A DNA stretch of 8,194 nt. Origin: an uncultured Helcococcus sp. GTDB lineage: Bacteria; Bacillota; Clostridia; Tissierellales; Peptoniphilaceae. Under the pieces are notes generated by a model that was given only the letters and a program-made list of their open reading frames with translations, was not told where the DNA came from and searched no databases. Positions 6,947 through 8,194 of the stretch are shown piece by piece. Both the position numbers and the translations under genes were made by a program. The stretch is taken from contig CAMXYZ010000042.1 of the NCBI GenBank assembly GCA_947253305.1, positions 1 through 8,194 of the forward strand. Direction: 5' to 3'. Each line of letters starts with the position of its first letter. Positions within the stretch are counted from its first letter, which is position 1.

Positions 6947-7919
6947 AAGAAACTGTAAACTCTATAAATTCAATTAAGTCTTCGCCTTTTCTAAGTATAT
7001 ATTTTTCTAAGAAATCTTTATTGATAAAATCTGGCTCATATTGAGCTTCAATAGCAATCCCTTGATGATTATAGGATTTAGTTCCACTAATACTTAATTC
7101 GTCCCCTATTGCATTTCCTGAATATACAACTATTGATGGATATGAAGTATTTACTTGAAGTTCTAATTTATCATTTTTAAGATATAGTGGCGCTTGTCTA
7201 CCATTTAAAATAAATGCATGATCATATCCTCCAAAATGTTTTGATTGATTATCTGTAAGATTATCTAGAATACTTAATTCCCTATATTCTCTCAAATCAA
7301 AATCGGTCCCTTCAACACTCATTATTTCAAATGGTACACCATTTTCTTCATTAGCTAAAATTTCATCAGCATTAATTTTTAATTGATGATTCTTAATAGA
7401 ATTTTCTTTATTCGTATTTAGATTAAAATAACTATGATTTGTTATATTAACGATTGTATCTTCATTTGTCTTGGCAAATATTTCAATTCTTAAGCTTGAA
7501 GATATTAATATGTATTTTATTGAAATTTCAACTCTTCCTGGATATCCAGAATCTCCATCTTCCAATACAGTACTAAATATTATATAAGGATTGATATTAT
7601 TTGTATTATATTCCTTTACATTCCAATATTTCTTGCTCAAATTTGTATATCCCCCATGAATGGAATAATTAGATTCATTATTATCTAATTCGTAAGTTTT
7701 GCCATTCAATTGAAATTTAGCATTAGAAATTCTTCCAGCTACTCTTCCAACCATAGCTCCTAGGTAGATAGGATTTTCAATATAGTCGCTAATGTCATCA
7801 TAACTTAATACAATATTTGTATCTTTATATATAAATTTATGTAGAATAGCCCCTAAATTAAGGACTGATATTTCTATTAAACTATTTTTTAATATATACT
7901 CTTTAATTTTATTGTTCAT
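6945..7919 (-). CDS. galM: Aldose 1-epimerase (mutarotase)
   Basis: Interconverts alpha and beta anomers of free aldoses such as glucose, galactose or maltose in the cytoplasm. The protein has 324 residues, close to the usual 330-350. Family landmarks in order are LGAMVGRVAGRISNAKF (53-69), the substrate-binding His88 in SIHGG, catalytic acid His162 in ITNHSYFNL, GGYDHAF (230-236) with the ligand-binding Asp233, and catalytic base Glu291 in GIAIEAQYEPD. No signal peptide is visible. The ATG (complement of 7917-7919) is preceded by AAGGAG (7926-7931) at 6 nt. It is transcribed convergently to malQ and apparently alone, so it is not part of the maltodextrin operon. Its placement next to malQ still makes sense, because MalQ and glucan phosphorylases handle sugars of defined anomeric form. 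The precise sugar preference cannot be read from the sequence. Confidence 0.94.
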   Translation of the reverse strand: MNNKIKEYILKNSLIEISVLNLGAILHKFIYKDTNIVLSYDDISDYIENPIYLGAMVGRVAGRISNAKFQLNGKTYELDNNESNYSIHGGYTNLSKKYWNVKEYNTNNINPYIIFSTVLEDGDSGYPGRVEISIKYILISSSLRIEIFAKTNEDTIVNITNHSYFNLNTNKENSIKNHQLKINADEILANEENGVPFEIMSVEGTDFDLREYRELSILDNLTDNQSKHFGGYDHAFILNGRQAPLYLKNDKLELQVNTSYPSIVVYSGNAIGDELSISGTKSYNHQGIAIEAQYEPDFINKDFLEKYILRKGEDLIEFIEFTVS

Positions 7920-7925
7920 ATCAAT

Positions 7926-7948
7926 CTCCTTACTTTTATATAATTATA
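7926..7948 (-). promoter_or_regulatory. Likely galM promoter -10 element and ribosome binding site
   Basis: On the minus strand a perfect TATAAT (complement of 7943-7948) lies 23 nt before the galM start codon. The ribosome site AAGGAG (complement of 7926-7931) lies between them. This would give a very short leader of about 16 nt. At 17-bp spacing upstream of the -10 there is only a poor -35 match (TATTTT), although the upstream DNA is almost pure A/T and could act as an UP-like element. The ribosome site is certain enough; the promoter call is tentative because chance TATAAT matches are common in such AT-rich sequence. Confidence 0.45.
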
Positions 7949-7997
7949 TCAAAAATTTTATATTAAAAATATATATATTAGAGATTATATAAATTTA

Positions 7998-8028
7998 AAA
8001 CCAGAGATAATTTAAATATCTCTGGCTT
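7998..8028 (-). terminator. Rho-independent terminator of the phosphodiesterase gene
   Basis: On the minus strand a 9-bp perfect stem (CCAGAGATA paired with TATCTCTGG, complement of 8001-8025) encloses a 7-nt loop and is followed by TTTTAAATTT. A G-U pair and two A-U pairs extend the stem outward. It lies about 14 nt beyond the stop codon of the minus-strand phosphodiesterase and upstream of the galM promoter region, so it separates the two genes transcriptionally. Confidence 0.75.
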
Positions 8029-8039
8029 AAATATCTTTA

Positions 8040-8194
8040 TCAATCTAATCTTATTCTTTCAATTTCAATATTGTCCTTATCGATATTCATAACAACATAG
8101 GACTCATATTCTCCACCTCTATCAAAACCTGCAGAACCGGGATTTACTATTCTTATACCTTCAATTACTTCATCAAAAAATACATGAGTATGAC
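8040..8194 (-). CDS. C-terminal end of a YfcE/MJ0936-family metallophosphodiesterase (5' end outside window)
   Basis: Only the last 50 codons are present, reading leftward from the right edge to a TGA at 8040-8042. The visible protein begins HTHVFFDEV, which is the end of the metal-binding GHTH motif (the two bases at the edge, ..GT, fit a Gly codon). It continues to IVNPGSAG (residues 15-22 of the fragment), the second landmark of the family, and ends EIERIRLD. GHTH followed about 15 residues later by NPGS is characteristic of the small YfcE/MJ0936 calcineurin-like phosphoesterases, which are usually 160-180 residues long and hydrolyse phosphodiesters with a bound metal pair. The rest of the active site (the N-terminal DxH and GNxD motifs) must lie beyond the window. 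A terminator follows the stop. The physiological substrate is unknown, and nothing here links it to the maltodextrin genes. Confidence 0.85.
   Translation of the reverse strand, partial: HTHVFFDEVIEGIRIVNPGSAGFDRGGEYESYVVMNIDKDNIEIERIRLD

Noticed and set aside
7950..8000. AT-rich stretch upstream of galM as a possible small RNA or origin-like element
   Set aside because: It has no repeat units, DnaA-box-like sequences or hairpin of its own; it reads as ordinary promoter-upstream AT-rich DNA.
1..8194. Mycoplasma-type origin with TGA read as Trp, suggested by the low G+C and the long MalF
   Set aside because: The many Trp codons in malF and malQ are TGG, and a TGA ends the phosphodiesterase gene exactly where the family should end, with a terminator after it.
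1..8194. CRISPR arrays, insertion sequences, tRNA or rRNA genes, phage or defence genes
   Set aside because: I found no direct-repeat arrays, transposase motifs, inverted-repeat ends or structural RNA signatures; the window is almost completely filled by the described genes.

Overview
The window is AT-rich (roughly 30% G+C by eye), uses AGA as the dominant Arg codon, reads TGG for Trp and uses TAA, TAG and TGA as stops. Strong AAGGAG-type ribosome sites sit in front of tightly packed genes. Together with a Gram-positive style maltodextrin importer (a MalF without the large periplasmic P2 domain), this points to a low-GC Firmicute. An anaerobic coccus of the Peptoniphilaceae (Anaerococcus, Peptoniphilus or Helcococcus-like) is my guess, not something the sequence proves.

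Bases 1-6938 look like the 3' part of one plus-strand maltodextrin uptake and utilisation operon. The order is the tail of a small membrane protein (possibly a DUF1189/MalA-like protein), malF, malG, malK, a LacI-family regulator (MalR-like) and malQ (GH77 4-alpha-glucanotransferase). Gaps between the genes are only 1, 1, 8, 10 and 3 nt. No internal promoter or terminator was recognised, so the genes are probably co-transcribed. A perfect 12-bp hairpin with a T-rich tail ends the operon. The operon promoter, any operator for the regulator, and the expected extracellular maltodextrin-binding lipoprotein are not in the window and probably lie upstream.

Bases 6945-8194 hold two minus-strand genes. 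galM (aldose 1-epimerase) converges on malQ, shares its terminator region and has its own likely promoter. Upstream of galM is a 120-bp AT-rich intergenic stretch carrying a terminator for the next minus-strand gene, an edge-truncated YfcE/MJ0936-type metallophosphodiesterase of which only the last 50 codons are present.

Functional picture: MalF and MalG form the membrane channel, MalK energises it, the LacI-type protein senses sugar and controls the operon, MalQ rearranges imported maltodextrins into glucose plus longer chains, and GalM equilibrates the anomers of the released sugars. The most unusual item is MalF. It carries an extra N-terminal region of about 255 residues, charged and coiled-coil-like, including a SHOCT-like motif, joined to an otherwise ordinary MalF permease. 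Everything else is conventional.
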